Positions 8,994-21,500 of a DNA stretch of 26,704 nt are shown here, piece after piece (positions within the stretch are counted from its first letter, which is position 1; the number at the start of each line of letters is the position of its first letter). Origin of the DNA: Reclinomonas americana ATCC 50394. Its lineage: Eukaryota > Jakobida > Jakobea > Jakobida. The notes below the pieces were generated by a model. That model did not search any database and was not told where the DNA came from. It saw only the letters and a list, made by a program, of their open reading frames with translations. Where the stretch lies: assembly GCA_048213135.1 (NCBI GenBank), contig AFZH01017736.1:1-26704 (forward strand). Reading direction: 5' to 3'. The translations under genes and the position numbers were made by a program.

Positions 8994-10251
8994 TCAGCGT
9001 TTTGAGGACATCATCTTCCAGTCGCCCGACATATGCACCGTGTTGCGCACAAGCATGACAAAGGCGTTGACGTCGACCAGACGCATCAGCAGGCGCATAA
9101 AGAACGTGAACACGCCAGTGTCGAGCCAGGTCATGTGCGACACGCTGCGCAGCACCACATCGGCGACCTCGTCGGGCGTGTTGGCCATGGCCACTGTCGC
9201 GGAAAGAAAAGGTCAAACAAAGCCGATCGCCAACAATCAATGTGCACGGTGTGTGCGTGTATGTGTGGAGACGCAACAGAACGGCTTGAAGGAGCCGAGC
9301 TGCGGCACACTGCCGCTGACGTTGCTGGTGTAGAAATTGGTGGCCATCGGACCCGGCTGGACGCTCATCACATCGATGCCATACGGTGCCGCCTCGGTGG
9401 CCAGCGAAGCCGCAAAGGCTGAGATGAGGGCCTTGCCCGACGAGTACATGCTCTGCGCGGGCGCCGGGAACAGCGCACCCGCCGACGACGTGAACACGAA
9501 CGCGCCTCGCAGCTTCTTCTCGACCAGGCGCGAGTAGAAGACGTGCGTGAGGCGAATGCCGGCCACCACATTGCACTCGAGGTTCGCCAAGTGCCTCTCC
9601 AGCGAGTGATTGGCAAACGTGCCAATCAGCACGTAGCCGGCGTTGTTGAACACGACTTGCACATCAATGTCCGCCGTCGCCTCGGCCACGACCTTGTCGT
9701 ACTCACCGCGGCACAGATCAACGCCCACTGTGCGGAACTCCTGCTGCGGGAACTCATCGCGCAGGGCGGTCGCGGTGTTGTGCAGCAGCGGATCGTCAAG
9801 TGCCACCAGTACCACATTGAGGCCTTGCTGGGCGACTCCGCGAGCAAGTGCGGCGCCCACGCCGGAGCTGGCTCCGGTGACCAGTGCCCACTTGGCACCG
9901 TAGCGGCGACGCAGGTCGGTGCGCGTGAACACAAAGTGCGCGGCGAACTCCATCACGAGGTAATAAGTGGCCGTCCACAGAAAGATGGCACCGATCCACT
10001 GGGCGACCAGTGAGGCCATGGATGCATCGTGATGGTGATGGTGATGGTGAGCGTGCTCATCAGCGTGTGAGTGACCGCGGGTGGTGCACCATGCAGAGCA
10101 GGCTGCAATGCGTGTGTGTGAGAAGTGGTGGGGAAATGTCGTGCACGCAAAGAGAAGCGACGCAACTGGCAGCCCAGGCGAGGTAGCCGACAAAGCTGAC
10201 AATCGCCACAGAGGTTGGGAAGCGGAAGGACCACTTGCTGAGGAAGGCCAT
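8994..10251 (-). CDS. Membrane-anchored short-chain dehydrogenase/reductase (3-ketoacyl-CoA reductase-like)
   Basis: NAD(P)H-dependent oxidoreductase of about 369 residues. Exons 10167-10251, 9278-10102, 8994-9193, phases consistent; both donors are GTTGCG. A hydrophobic segment near 14-28 is followed by a His-rich loop (seven His) and a second hydrophobic segment (about 63-84), suggesting ER-membrane anchoring like HSD17B12-type reductases. The Rossmann core shows TGASSGVG (104-111, cofactor loop), NNAG (181-184), Asn206, Ser234/235 and the YSSGK catalytic motif (Tyr248, Lys252), then QPGPMAT. The last exon encodes a hydrophobic C-terminal region. Substrate is not determined: a long-chain 3-ketoacyl-CoA, sphingoid or steroid-type ketone are all possible. 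The first exon is the least certain part; translation could instead begin at the internal ATG near 10020 (MASLVAQW), losing the first membrane segment. Confidence 0.88.
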
Positions 10252-10400
10252 TGCGGACGGAGAGATAAGAGAGGGTGAGAACTTTTCGCAGGACGGTCAC
10301 TGCCTCTCTGCGACGTCGACATGGTATTGGCGTGTTGCTTGCAAAAACAAACTCCTTTTCCTTTACAACTATATTATCTACAACACACTGTGAAAAAATA
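10252..10400 (-). other. Tandem intergenic spacer: cyclase 3' end to dehydrogenase promoter
   Basis: These 149 bp separate the cyclase stop (TAA at 10401-10403) from the dehydrogenase start, both on the minus strand. The cyclase side is AT-rich in sense (about 10340-10400, with T6 and TTGTAAAG), plausible as a 3' processing region; the rest is the likely dehydrogenase 5' region. No further gene is seen. Confidence 0.45.
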
Positions 10401-12501
10401 TTACAAGGCGACGCGGCCGCCGAGCATGGCCACGCGAGAAAGCATTTTTCGCGGGTCTCCGCCAGCGCCACCACCGATGGCGACAACGCCACCTGAGCGC
10501 CGTCTGGCTCGCAGAATGTCGCTGCCGGCTGCGTCGCTGAGCGGGATTGAGGATTTCCGGTACGGCACCGATGTCGGTGGCGAGTCGGCGACGACCTCGC
10601 GCAACACGTAGACGGCAGGCGGGCGTGTGGACTCGTCGTCTTCCTCATCATCGTCTTCCTCCTCCCCCTCGCCGTGGTCTACGCTGTGCAAGCTGGTGTG
10701 ATCGATGCGGTGCTCGGTCGGCGTGACGTCGTCGTCGAGAACGTCGCCATGGGCCGACACCACCGACATGCGGCGTGCACTGCGGTGGCTGCCACCGCTC
10801 GTGTCGCGGTCCATGGACAGGTCGAGGGCGCGCATGCCAAGCGTGTCGTGCATCACCATCATCGCCGAGGAGTCGTCGGGTGGTGACAAGTGGCCGGTGG
10901 GAGGCATGACCGGTGGCACGCGGCCGCTGTTGGAGTGTGCCAGCGATGATGTTCCGACGCCGACACCAACGCCGCTGCTTCCAGGCGTGCCATTCGTTGG
11001 CATGGCTCCAGCAGCCGCCACCACGGCGGCCATGGTCGCAGCGTCCAAAGTTTTCGACACACGACGACGGCGACTTGGCGACAACTCAAAGTCGTCGACC
11101 ATGGCGCGCAGCGAGTGGCTGGCTTTCGGCGAGGCGCGATAGTCGCGTGCACGCAGTGACGACGGCGACTGCGGGCTGTGCTCAATGGAGCCCATGGAGC
11201 CGAGACTGTGAATTCCCGACGAGCCATTCAGCTGCGCCGGTGGCGATGTGAACAGCGCCGCGCGCACAGTGGCCGGCACACCAATCTCCAGCGGTGGCGG
11301 AGGTGCGCGTCGGATGCTGCCCACTCGCTGATGCTGCTTCTGCGGCGTGAACGCGTCAAACTGTGGCTGTGGAAGATGTCGCTCGCCACCTCCACGACCG
11401 CGTTCCCTCGTCGCCCTCCACTCGTGACTGCCAACACGTGCCGGAGCATACGAGTCTGGGTGTGGTGCCGGCTGATCACTGGCGGCGGCGCCTGCTTCCG
11501 GACTCATCAGCAGCACGTTGCCGTTGCCGTTACTGTCGCCCCCACCACCCACTGCCGCCGGCGTCTCCGTTTGTTGCGACTGTCGCCGCAAGAGGACGCG
11601 GCGACTCTTGATGGCCACCACACGGCTGGCATTGGGCAACGAGGGGCGTGAGCGCGCCAAGGCGGCCGCCACCACCGCCGGGTTCACCTCGGACGGCGAC
11701 AGCACCGGCGAGGCGACCGACATGTGCAGACCGCGCGGTCCCGCAGCCGGCGACAGCACCGTCCACCGCATGTCCGTGGCCTCGTCGGCGTACTCGACCT
11801 CGTCGTACTCTTCGTACTCGGATTCAACCGTCACTGGCGACACATCGTTGACGGGCGAGTAGGGCGCTCGTGTCGGAATCGGCGAGGCCAGTGGTGGCGG
11901 CAACGCCGCGCGACCAGTTGCACCTTCACCATCGTCGTCATCATCGTGGGTCGACGGAGGCTTGCAGAACAAGAAGCACGTCAGTCGCGCCAGCCACGTT
12001 GGTGCAGTGGCACAGCGACACTCGGCCTGTTGTGCCATGTCGGGCGTCGGTGCTGGTGGGGCTGTTGGCAGTGGCGCTGCTGCAGCAGCAGAAGAAGAGG
12101 CGGCAGTCTCCGCACCCTGCCGCGTGACCAGCTCGTATGCACGTGACCTGTCGGCCAGTGCGCGCTCATGCACTGCCATGTGCTCCTCGGCAGAGCGCCC
12201 TCTCCTAGAGTTGCCGGCCACCAGCGCGGCGGAGCGATTCGCCAGCGGCATGCCGTACACACTGGCGCCGTGACCGCCGTGGCTCTTTCGCAGCGGTGAC
12301 ACCAACGGTGGAAGGTCCGCATCGCTGCCACTTGATCCACTCTGCGTGGACGGTCGCCGTGGCTCTGAACGCACAGCCGGCGCTGGTGGTTGACTTGGCG
12401 TGCCGTTCAACGTCGGCTGCGGTGAATAGCCGTCGACGGCGTTGGCCAGCGCAAGCACCGCCTCGGCGCTGCTGGCCGACGACAGCTCACCAGGCGAGTG
12501 A
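10401..12501 (-). other. Single 2.1-kb last exon encoding a ~700-residue low-complexity tail
   Basis: Residues 2655-3353 form one uninterrupted exon, in contrast to the 22 smaller exons upstream. The composition is rich in Ser, Pro, Ala, Gly and Arg with many SP/TP sites (LSPSEV, SPPDDS, SPKASH), RRxS-type basic sites (SARRMS, RARRRS, RVGSIRR) and two acidic clusters (HDDDDDGEG and EGEEEDDDEEDDE). No folded domain is recognised. It looks like a regulated, disordered docking or phosphorylation tail. The frame stays open over 700 codons, which supports it being coding despite the lack of homology. Confidence 0.8.
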
Positions 12502-15500
12502 CTGTGCGTTGGAGGAAGAATGTGAGGAGATGTGAGCAGGAAAAGTAAACAAGGCAAGGGCGCACGCACGTCGGGCGTCCAAGCGAGCGACGATTGACGG
12601 GTCTCTTGCGTGCAGTGACCTGCAACTTGTCCACGCCGCCACTCTCCTCGTCGTCTGCAACGCACAACACGCAATGAGTCTTCATGAAAAGGGACAAGGC
12701 TGCACGAGTCGAAGCAAGAGCACGCAACCGAGCATCGAGTAGAGCGCATTGGCCGAGTCGCATGTGAAACGCGCAAATGTCTCCAGACTGACCGCACCGA
12801 GTGGCAGTCGCACATTGCCCTCCTTGTCAAGCCACAAGTGACCGTTCCACGAAAAGGGCAGCCGGTACTTTTTGTACAGGTCGCATGCCGTGAGGTAGAT
12901 GCGGCGAATCGTGTCGCGCGGCCGGAATTCAGTTAGACGCGCCGGCGCCTTGAGGGTGCCAGTCAGCAACAATCGCCGGCAATCCTCGAAGCGTCGTTCT
13001 CGGAACGCCGCCAGAGCCTCTTCCAGCTCGTGGTCCTCGCGCATGGGCTCGTCGGGCAACCGCTGTGTGGGCGAGAGGTGAGGTGCAAGCAGACACACAC
13101 TCTCTCACTTCTGTCCGCGTCTCACCAGCTCGTACAGCGACAGCGGCTCGGTTCGTCCACTGACAACTACATCGCCGAGGAAACGCTTGGCGTACACGTC
13201 GCGATCGGGGACGCGGCTGAGCACGTCGCCAGAGACCAGCACTTGTGTCGAAAAGGCCTTGGTCAGGCCCTCTAATCTCGACGCCTGCAGCATGTTCTCT
13301 TGGTCAGCTCACAATAGCCAAACCTCATCAATGGCCCTTCCTCTCTCCTCCCACTCACCGTGTTGACCGTGTCCGCAATCACCGTGCCCTCCATGCGCGC
13401 ATCGTGACCGATGGTGCCCAACATCACATTGCCGCTGTGGATGCCAATGCCAATGCCGATCTTGCCGACACCCAAGGCGGCTCGCTCCTCGTTGAAGACG
13501 CTGAGAACGCGCAGCATGCTTTGAGCGGCCAGCAGAGCGTTCTCCTGCTGCCGCGGGAAGAGAGCCATGATGGCGTCGCCAATGAACTTGTCGATGAAGC
13601 CGTTGGCGTCGGAGATGCACGGCGTCACTCGGCGCAGGAACTCGTTGATGAACGCAAAGCTCTCCTCCGGGGTCATGTTCTGCGACAGCCGCGTGAAGCC
13701 ACGAATGTCCATGAAGAGCACCTGCCAAAAGTAGAAAATGGTTGAGATTCACAATAAACAAACCCACCAACACTTCAGAAAAAGCAGGCTCACCGTCATC
13801 TCCTTGCTGATGCAGTCGCCCAGGGAGACGTCGGTGACCGACTCCTTGCCGAGCTCACTCAAGAACTGGCGCGGAAGGAAGCGCTCGTAGGCCGCATTGG
13901 TGCGCTTCAGGTCCTCGTACAGCTGCGCATTGTCGACCGAGATGCTCACTTGCGACATGATGGCCTGCAGCAGCGGCAGCCGACTCTCCACAAACGCGCC
14001 ATCCACACGATTGTTCTCCATGTACACAATGACACGCACGCGGCCCTTGTGCACCACGGGCAAGCAGATGATGGAGCGCGTCTGCATCGCCTGCACACGA
14101 GCTGCATCTTGCGAGTACACGGGATCCCGAGTGGCTGCGATCGAAACAACAAGGCTGAGATCACGATACGCATAGTCCCCCTAGCACTGCACTCTGTGCA
14201 CACTCACCATCACGGATAATCACTGGTTTTCTTGCACGCTCGGCGGTTCGCACCACTTGCGTGCACACCAAGTGCGAGGCGGCCTCGCTGGCCAGCGGCG
14301 TGCGTGTGGTGGAAGCAGGGTTGAGAGATTGCTGCGATGAGCGGCGCACGTCGCCGACCGACTCAATGTACAGCTCCTGGTCGGCCTTGTCGCGCAGCAG
14401 CATCACGCCCCACTCGGCGCCGGTGTTCTCCATGAGGATGCGAATGACCTTGTCGAGCAGGTGGTCGAGGCGAATTTCCATCGACACGGCCTGCATGGCC
14501 TTCATCACACTCGACAGATCCATGCTCGACGAGATGTCTCCGGCCGACACCATCACGCCATGCAGCGCAGCATTGCTGGCCGTGGCCGTCAGTGGTGGAG
14601 GCATGAGCGATGCCATGGCATCGTCGTCCAGAGGAGCTGCCGACTCGAACACGGTTTCGTCGCCCGCTGCACCACCACCACCACCACCGTGACTGCCAAT
14701 GCCCGTGAGGTGACTGGCGGTCGAGCCGTGGCCACCAGTGCCGCTGGCGACACTGACAATGCTCTGCCGATGAACAGTGGAGCCAGGCATGTCACCATGG
14801 CGTGTGCTAAAGGGGTCGCCGAGCCGGAGAATGTCGAGACCACCCGCCATAGAGTCCTCGGAGGTGAGCGGCGGTGGTGGGAAGCGCGGGCTCAGTAACA
14901 GCCGTCCCTGGCTGTTGGAGTTGTAGGCTGCGGAAATCAGCAGCCCGCTGTCCAGCGGTGCCAGTGGCAGCTCCCACGGTCCATTGGCCAGCACTGGATC
15001 GTGGCGATGGTGAGCACTGCTGAGAATCAACAATGGTGATGGCAGTGACGACATACCTCTCAAGTTGGGCGCGCTCTTCTTCACTTGCACATGCAGTCGC
15101 TGCATCGAATCGGCAGGTGTCAGTGTGCCCACGGCAGTCTCCGATGGCGAAGCACGCGGTGACGGGAGCGGAGTGGATGAGAACATGTGGCGGTAGTGCG
15201 AGCTGATGGATCGCACGCGCACGCCGACGCCCAGGAAGGCATACAGTCGCAGCGCCTGGCGTGCGTACATTTGCACGAGGTCGGAACCGAAGCCACCGAA
15301 CTGGCAGTATGCCGTCAATCGCTCGGTGATGAGGGCACGGAACTGAGAAGCGAGCGCGAGAAGGTGAGTGACACGACAGTAGAAGTCAGTAAGCGTGTTT
15401 CTGTGCTCACCAGAGCAAAATTGCCTCGATGGGCGTCGTTGGCCGCCTTCTTGTACAGACCGAATGTCTCCACAGTGGCAAAGGAGCGCACCGTCGTCGG

Positions 15501-18500
15501 CTTGGACACGAGGCTGACACCGACCGAGTCGCCCTCTTGTTGTTGAGCTGCGCCCTCGTCGTAGGCCCGCCGGCACTCGGTCTCCTGCCTGAACGCTTCC
15601 TCGGCGGCAGCATAGTCGACCACGTATCTGACGAAGATGGTGAGACGAAGACGAGAGGCGAGCGGGGTAAAATAGGCACTCTTGCGCAACTGATAGTTTC
15701 CCGGGCTCTGCGCGGCCCACTCGCGAACAGTCTTGAGGCTCGACTCCAGCACGCGGCGTGCATCGCGCACCTCGGACGCTGTGAACTGGCGGTTGTCGTC
15801 ACGAGCGGCACGGGACGACTGCCATTGACTCGTTGCCTCCGTAAATGTGGTTTCGCCACCAGAAAAGTCGCTGCTCTGCGCCTTGAACATCATGCTCGTG
15901 CCGAGAGTGGTGGCCGAAGCGAGAACCATGGTGCACACAAACACTTCGAAAACAATGAGGAAGTGTGCCGCAGGGAAGCCGCCCCAGGCAAACGCCACCT
16001 GCCGCCAAATGTGAGGGCGCGTGCATGACGATGTGGATGGGAGTCACCAAAATTACGCACCACACGAGCGTCGCGGAGTGAGCGGAAGGCGCCAACGAGA
16101 TTACCGCACAGGAATTCGGCCACTCCACGCCACAGCGAGTAACTCATGGTGCACATGGGGACACCGGTCAGCAGGCCCTCGGGAATGAACGCATCCAGTC
16201 GCTGAGCCAGCTGAGTAAATGGTGAAACTGATCCGAGGCCCTGTGTTGTGCGTACAGATGAGCCGGCGTTCCAGTGGGTCTCGCAGCGAAAGACGCAACG
16301 TCTGGCACGAAATCAACGGCCTCGAGTGGCATTTGCAAGTGGCGCACGACCTCGACAAACACCGAATCCTGCGACTCCTTGACGTACTTGTTGTACAGCA
16401 CCAGCTGAGATGCGATGCGCGTAAATGGCACTCCAGTGGCGAACATAATGTGCACTCCGTTGACCTGCTCAGCGGAGATGATTGGACGGAAAAGACACAA
16501 AGGAGGTTAAGCACAAGTGCACGCACCGCAGCAAAAGCACCGAGCGTATGACAGCGGTGATGCCGCGCAATGTCGACTGCACTGTCGAGCCACGGGAGGG
16601 TCTTTTGGATCGACACGCCCCACTGTGCCGTGGCACTGCCGTGCACCAGAGCTGGCACGAGTTGGACAACGTTTGCGGGGAAACGCTGCGGAGCAAGAAG
16701 CAGAATATTCAGTGTGTGATCAACAATTACACAGCGATATCATTCCCCACCTGCGCCAGCTGCCAGGCCACCTGTCCAAACTCGAACGCCAGATCCAGGT
16801 TGCTGAAATACGAGTGCAACGCAAACGCGAAGAATGCGTACGCATCAGCACACACCGCATGGCTCGCCTCCAGTTGAATCGAGAGCAGAGCGGCGAGTGA
16901 ACCCAACCACGCCAGCAGCTCCTGTACACCCCCAATGAAGAGCAATATGAGTTGCAGTAATCAATGCCGACAGTGCCCTGTGGTGGACGAACCGAGCGAT
17001 GCTCAAACTGCCCGTTGAGGTAGACCACATTCCACGCCGCCGAAATCGCCTTGATAAAGTGCAGCACCTCCACAAGATCACATGCTGCGCGAGGAACCAA
17101 GGGAATGAATTTCATAATGGCATCCAGAAGCAGCGAGAGTTGACACATACCACCCTCAAACACGCTGCATGGATCCGGCTCGGCAATCGCCGATCCACCG
17201 CAACGCAACACGTACTCAGCAGACTGATCGCCGTCGTCCAGGATCAGCTCGCGTGCGAGCAAATCGCGAGGCTCATTCATGCCCGCCTGGCGCATGTGCT
17301 CCATCACTTGCTGCTGTGTCACAACCACCACTTCGCGCAGTGGATCGTCACCTGCATGCCACACATGATGATGAGATCTTCAGCGCATTCAGCAACGATG
17401 CAGAGAGAGTTGGCACGCACCCTCAAGCGGAACAGCCAGACTGTACTCTTGCAACATGCGGTCGACGGCCTTGGTGCCGAGTTGCAAGTCACCCAGCGCC
17501 TGCAAGATGCCAAAGTACATGGCGTAGACTGGCATCCGCTCGGATCGCTTGGTGGCCTTCTCCAGCACCAGTTCGCACAACTCGCGGGCGCGGCTCAGAT
17601 TGCCCATGCCTTGCTCCAGAGCAGCCAGCAGACCATACGCTTGCACAATTAGCTGATGTCGATCGCCCCACGAAACCGTACGCGCACGAGATGTCCAGTT
17701 CACTGGCGATGTTGACGACGATGTCGCTGATGATGATGACGGTTGGCGTGGTGAAGCGCCCTCCTGGTGTCGCAGAATCTCTTGCAGCAGCTCGTGTGCA
17801 TTCAACAACGACGGTTGTGGTTGTGATTGTGGTGCACCTGGAAAAAAAGTGTGAGCCATTTCAAATTCACAACCAACATTCCCTCTCCCCCTCACAAACC
17901 ATGACTGCGCGGCATCGCCTGCTGCAGGAGGTGCCTCTGCTGAATCAACCACATTTCGTGAATGGCCACCGCATGCCGTGCAAACTCCAGGCCCGTCTCA
18001 AAGGAGCCACTTCTCCGCGCCTCGTAGCTCGCCAGCACATTGATGGTGGCCACCAACACCTGGTACGAAGGATTCTCCACCATGTCGAACAGCTTGAAGC
18101 CCATGTTGAAGTGGTTGACCATGTCGAAGAGCATCGACGGATCAATCGTCTGCCTGCGCACCTGCAGCTGCTCCTCGCGCCGCAGTCGCTCGTACTGCGC
18201 ACGCAAGTGCTGCACGCGAGACAGCTCCGACGCAAATGGCACCGCCGAGAACAGCACCACCAGATTGGGGAAGCGGTAAAAGGTCTTCAGTGCCAGGTGG
18301 AAGTGCAGAAGCGCACTCTGCTCTGGCGAGTTGAGGCTGTAGGCGGCTCCCCGCACGCGTGGATGCACAAAGGTGTAGGTGCTCTCCAGCTCGGTCGAGT
18401 GTCGCATCGACAACTCCAGGGAGTGCACCGAGGCCGAGGCTGAGGGTGTGGGAGGAAGGGGGAGGGGGTGAGGGGGAGGGGGGGAAGGAGGGGAAGGAGG

Positions 18501-21500
18501 AGAGGGGGAAGGAGGCGAAGTGGAAAGCAAGAGAAAGGAGGGGGAGGAAAGGAGAAAAGCGAAAGAAAGGAGCGAATAAAAGATGGGCAGAGAAGAAAAG
18601 AGTGAAATGAAAGGGATTGGGACGGCGAGCTGAAAAGGACTGAAAAGCAGAGCTGAGAAAGAGGGGAGCAAAGCTGCGGTAGAGTTGAGCACAGCGACGA
18701 CCAAAAGAGACCGGGGGAGAAGAAGGATTGGATAGAAGCGAATTGAAGGAGAAGTGAGGAAGACAAGGCTGGAAGAAGTAAAGAACGAAGCAACACACGA
18801 GAGGGAAGGGAGGAGATTAAAAAGCATGAGACTGAGGAAGACGAAAGGAATTGTTTTGAAGGAAATAAGAAGCAGAGCTGAGGAGAAATGAGAGGCAGAG
18901 CTGAGAAATAGGAGAACAGAGCTGCAGACTAGGAGAGTAGAAAGGAGGGGCAAAGAGACAAGGGAAGAAGGAGGAATGGATTTGAAGGAAACATGAAGGA
19001 GAGCTGAAGAGGAATGTGAGGCAGCTGAGAAAGAGGAGAACAAGGCTGCAGAAGAGGAGAGAACAAAGTTCAGGCAAAATAGACTGAAGAAGAAGAGAAG
19101 AGCAAGTTGGAAGAGAACGAGAAGGACGAGCAGAGTGGAGCGGCTGACCAGATGTGATGAACAACAAAGGTGTATAGCGAAATGATAGAATAAGGATGGA
19201 AGAAAGAAAGAAGAAGAGTGGAGGGAGAATGACTATCCGAGCATGATGAGGAAGTAAGGAATCATCAATTTAGGCACGCAACTGGCAAGTGGACCAGACA
19301 CGGCCAGGGAGTTGGTGGTGGGTCCGCTTTCGGTGAACCAACCCTCCTGGACGCACTCAAACAACAGGTCGCGGAACTCTTGCACAGTGCGAATCGAGTG
19401 CTCCTGCACCACACTGCCTGTTAATAGATGGTGTCACCACAATGAGTCGCCCACTTCCAATGACAAACCGTATCGGTGTTGGCCGACTCGACGAGCAGCA
19501 GCTGGCGCACACTGAAACGCATGCCGACAATGGCCGCCGAGCGCAACAGCCGCTGCACCTTCACCGAGCCACGCGACTGCAACCGGTGGATCATGAAGTC
19601 CACCACGTTCTCCGACGCTTGCATGCGCGTGTGCAGCTTCGCCAAGTCCACCTTCCACTGCTGTCGCTGGTAGTCAAAGTGGAGAATGCTTTCCTCGTAG
19701 ATCTGCAAGCGGCACAGTGAGACTCGCCAAGGCTCGTAAAAAGAACTGAAAGCACCACGAACCGTGTGCAACCACTCGCGCACGTAGAACGGGTTGCCCT
19801 TGGTGCACTGCATGATCGAGGAGGCGAGGTCGTGGAACTCGCCCTGGCTGGTGTCACAGTGGAGAGTGTCGCGGATCATGCGCGCCACGTGCTCGTGATT
19901 GAGCAACTCCAACTGGATGTCGCACACCTCGGCTCCACAAGCCGCCAGCGCCGACACCTTGGCACTGATGCTGTTCATCACATCGCTCGCACCACCCCCA
20001 TGCCGCGTGTCCGTGGCATCGTCGCGATACGACAAGGCAATGGCCAGACGACCGCTGCTGTACTCGGTGGGCGCCACCGTCGACATGAGTGTGGAAATGA
20101 GCTGCGCCGTGCTGGCGTCGGCACAGTGGACATTGTCAAAGGTGACCAGCAGCGTGTTCTGGCGGCCTGGTCGGTCGTGCAGCCCGTTTCCGGCGGCCAC
20201 GGCCAACAGAATTGAGACGACAGCGTCGCGCACAGCATCCATGGCGGGAATGCCTGGAGTGGTGGTTTCAGAGAGAGCACCCGCTTGCGGGCCACTGTTG
20301 TCGGCATTGTTGGGCGTGTGCACGTCGCCAAAGAGCGCATCGCCCTCCAGCAACGGCGCAAACTCGGGAATCAGCGGCAACAACATGCTGCCGCGATCTG
20401 CGAATATACAGAAAAGGAGAAAAGGTGTGATTACTCGTCACAGAATCACTCATAATTTGCATGGCACCAACCTTGCAAGGCGCGCATCACCACATCTCGC
20501 CAAGCGTGAAAATCAACGTCACGTTGCGCAATCAAAAACGTGACCAGCTGGCGCATCAGCTCACGAATGGCAGCCGATGGTCGCGAGTGGCTGTACTCGT
20601 CAAAAGCCACTGCCAGGCACACGGCCTGTCCAATAGCGGCCGTTTCCGAGTCGTCGGTGGACGCCTCGGTGACCAGCTGTTGAATCTCCGACAGCAGCGC
20701 CGTCTTGCCGGCACCGGGTTCACCATGCACGAGGACCACGGAGACTTGTGGGGCGGACATGGCCGAGGCTGTGAGGGGAGAGGGTGGATGAGAAGGAGAA
20801 GACAAGGGACGAAAGGAGGAGAAGGTGGAGAAGAAAAAACAAGGAGTAGAAGGGGAGACAACCGCAGAACAAGAAAGCGCAGAAGTGACAAGAAGAAACA
20901 GTGGAGAGCATAAAGAATGCAGAGGAGGAGAAGGGGACAGGAACGCGCAGAGGGAAAGAATAAGGAGACGAATAAATACACAATTAACATCAACGAATCG
21001 AGAAAGAAGAGGAAAGCCGGATGATAAGACGACAGGAAATGTAGTCGCAGGAGAGACAAAACGAGAACCAGATGGAGAATAGCAAAACAACAACAACAAC
21101 AACAACAGCAATAATACCAAGAAGAAGAAGATCAAGAAGAGTAAACCCAAGAAAAATGCAGAAGAAAATGCAGAGAAGATCTTAGATGCGAGAGGATACA
21201 GGAGGAGGAACTGGATAACAGCTGACGGAGGACATGACGATGAAGAAGAAGCGAGAGAACAGAGGTGGAAAAACTGCAGCAACAACAGCATCAACAAAAA
21301 CACGAATCACGAGTTCATGATGTAGGCAAGTGACTCGAGACGATTAATGGGAACGGACATGACATGCGAATGAAAGAGAAAGGAGTGCGTTGCGAGACTT
21401 CGGTACATAAGACACATCGCCTTTCGACACAGAAGAGCATCAATGAGATATCACCATGAACATATTCCCTTGACTATCCTACTTCCCTTTCTCCCGTCTC

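Noticed and set aside
10103-10322. Upstream start MSTSQRG for the dehydrogenase
   Set aside because: That frame overlaps exon 1 in another phase and begins in the intergenic spacer; the MAFLSKW exon joined by GTTGCG gives a sensible membrane anchor.
16210-16300. Apparent frameshift in the giant gene between VDFVPD and LAQRLDAF
   Set aside because: A GTTGCG donor and a TTACTCAG acceptor explain it as an 89-nt intron in phase 0, in line with other donors in the window.
17892-19043. Minus-strand 383-codon frame with a long Ser/Leu/Phe-rich start that looks like membrane segments
   Set aside because: Only its last part (exon 8 of the giant gene) is coding. The hydrophobic part is read from a CT-rich intron and would break the homologous order of the protein.
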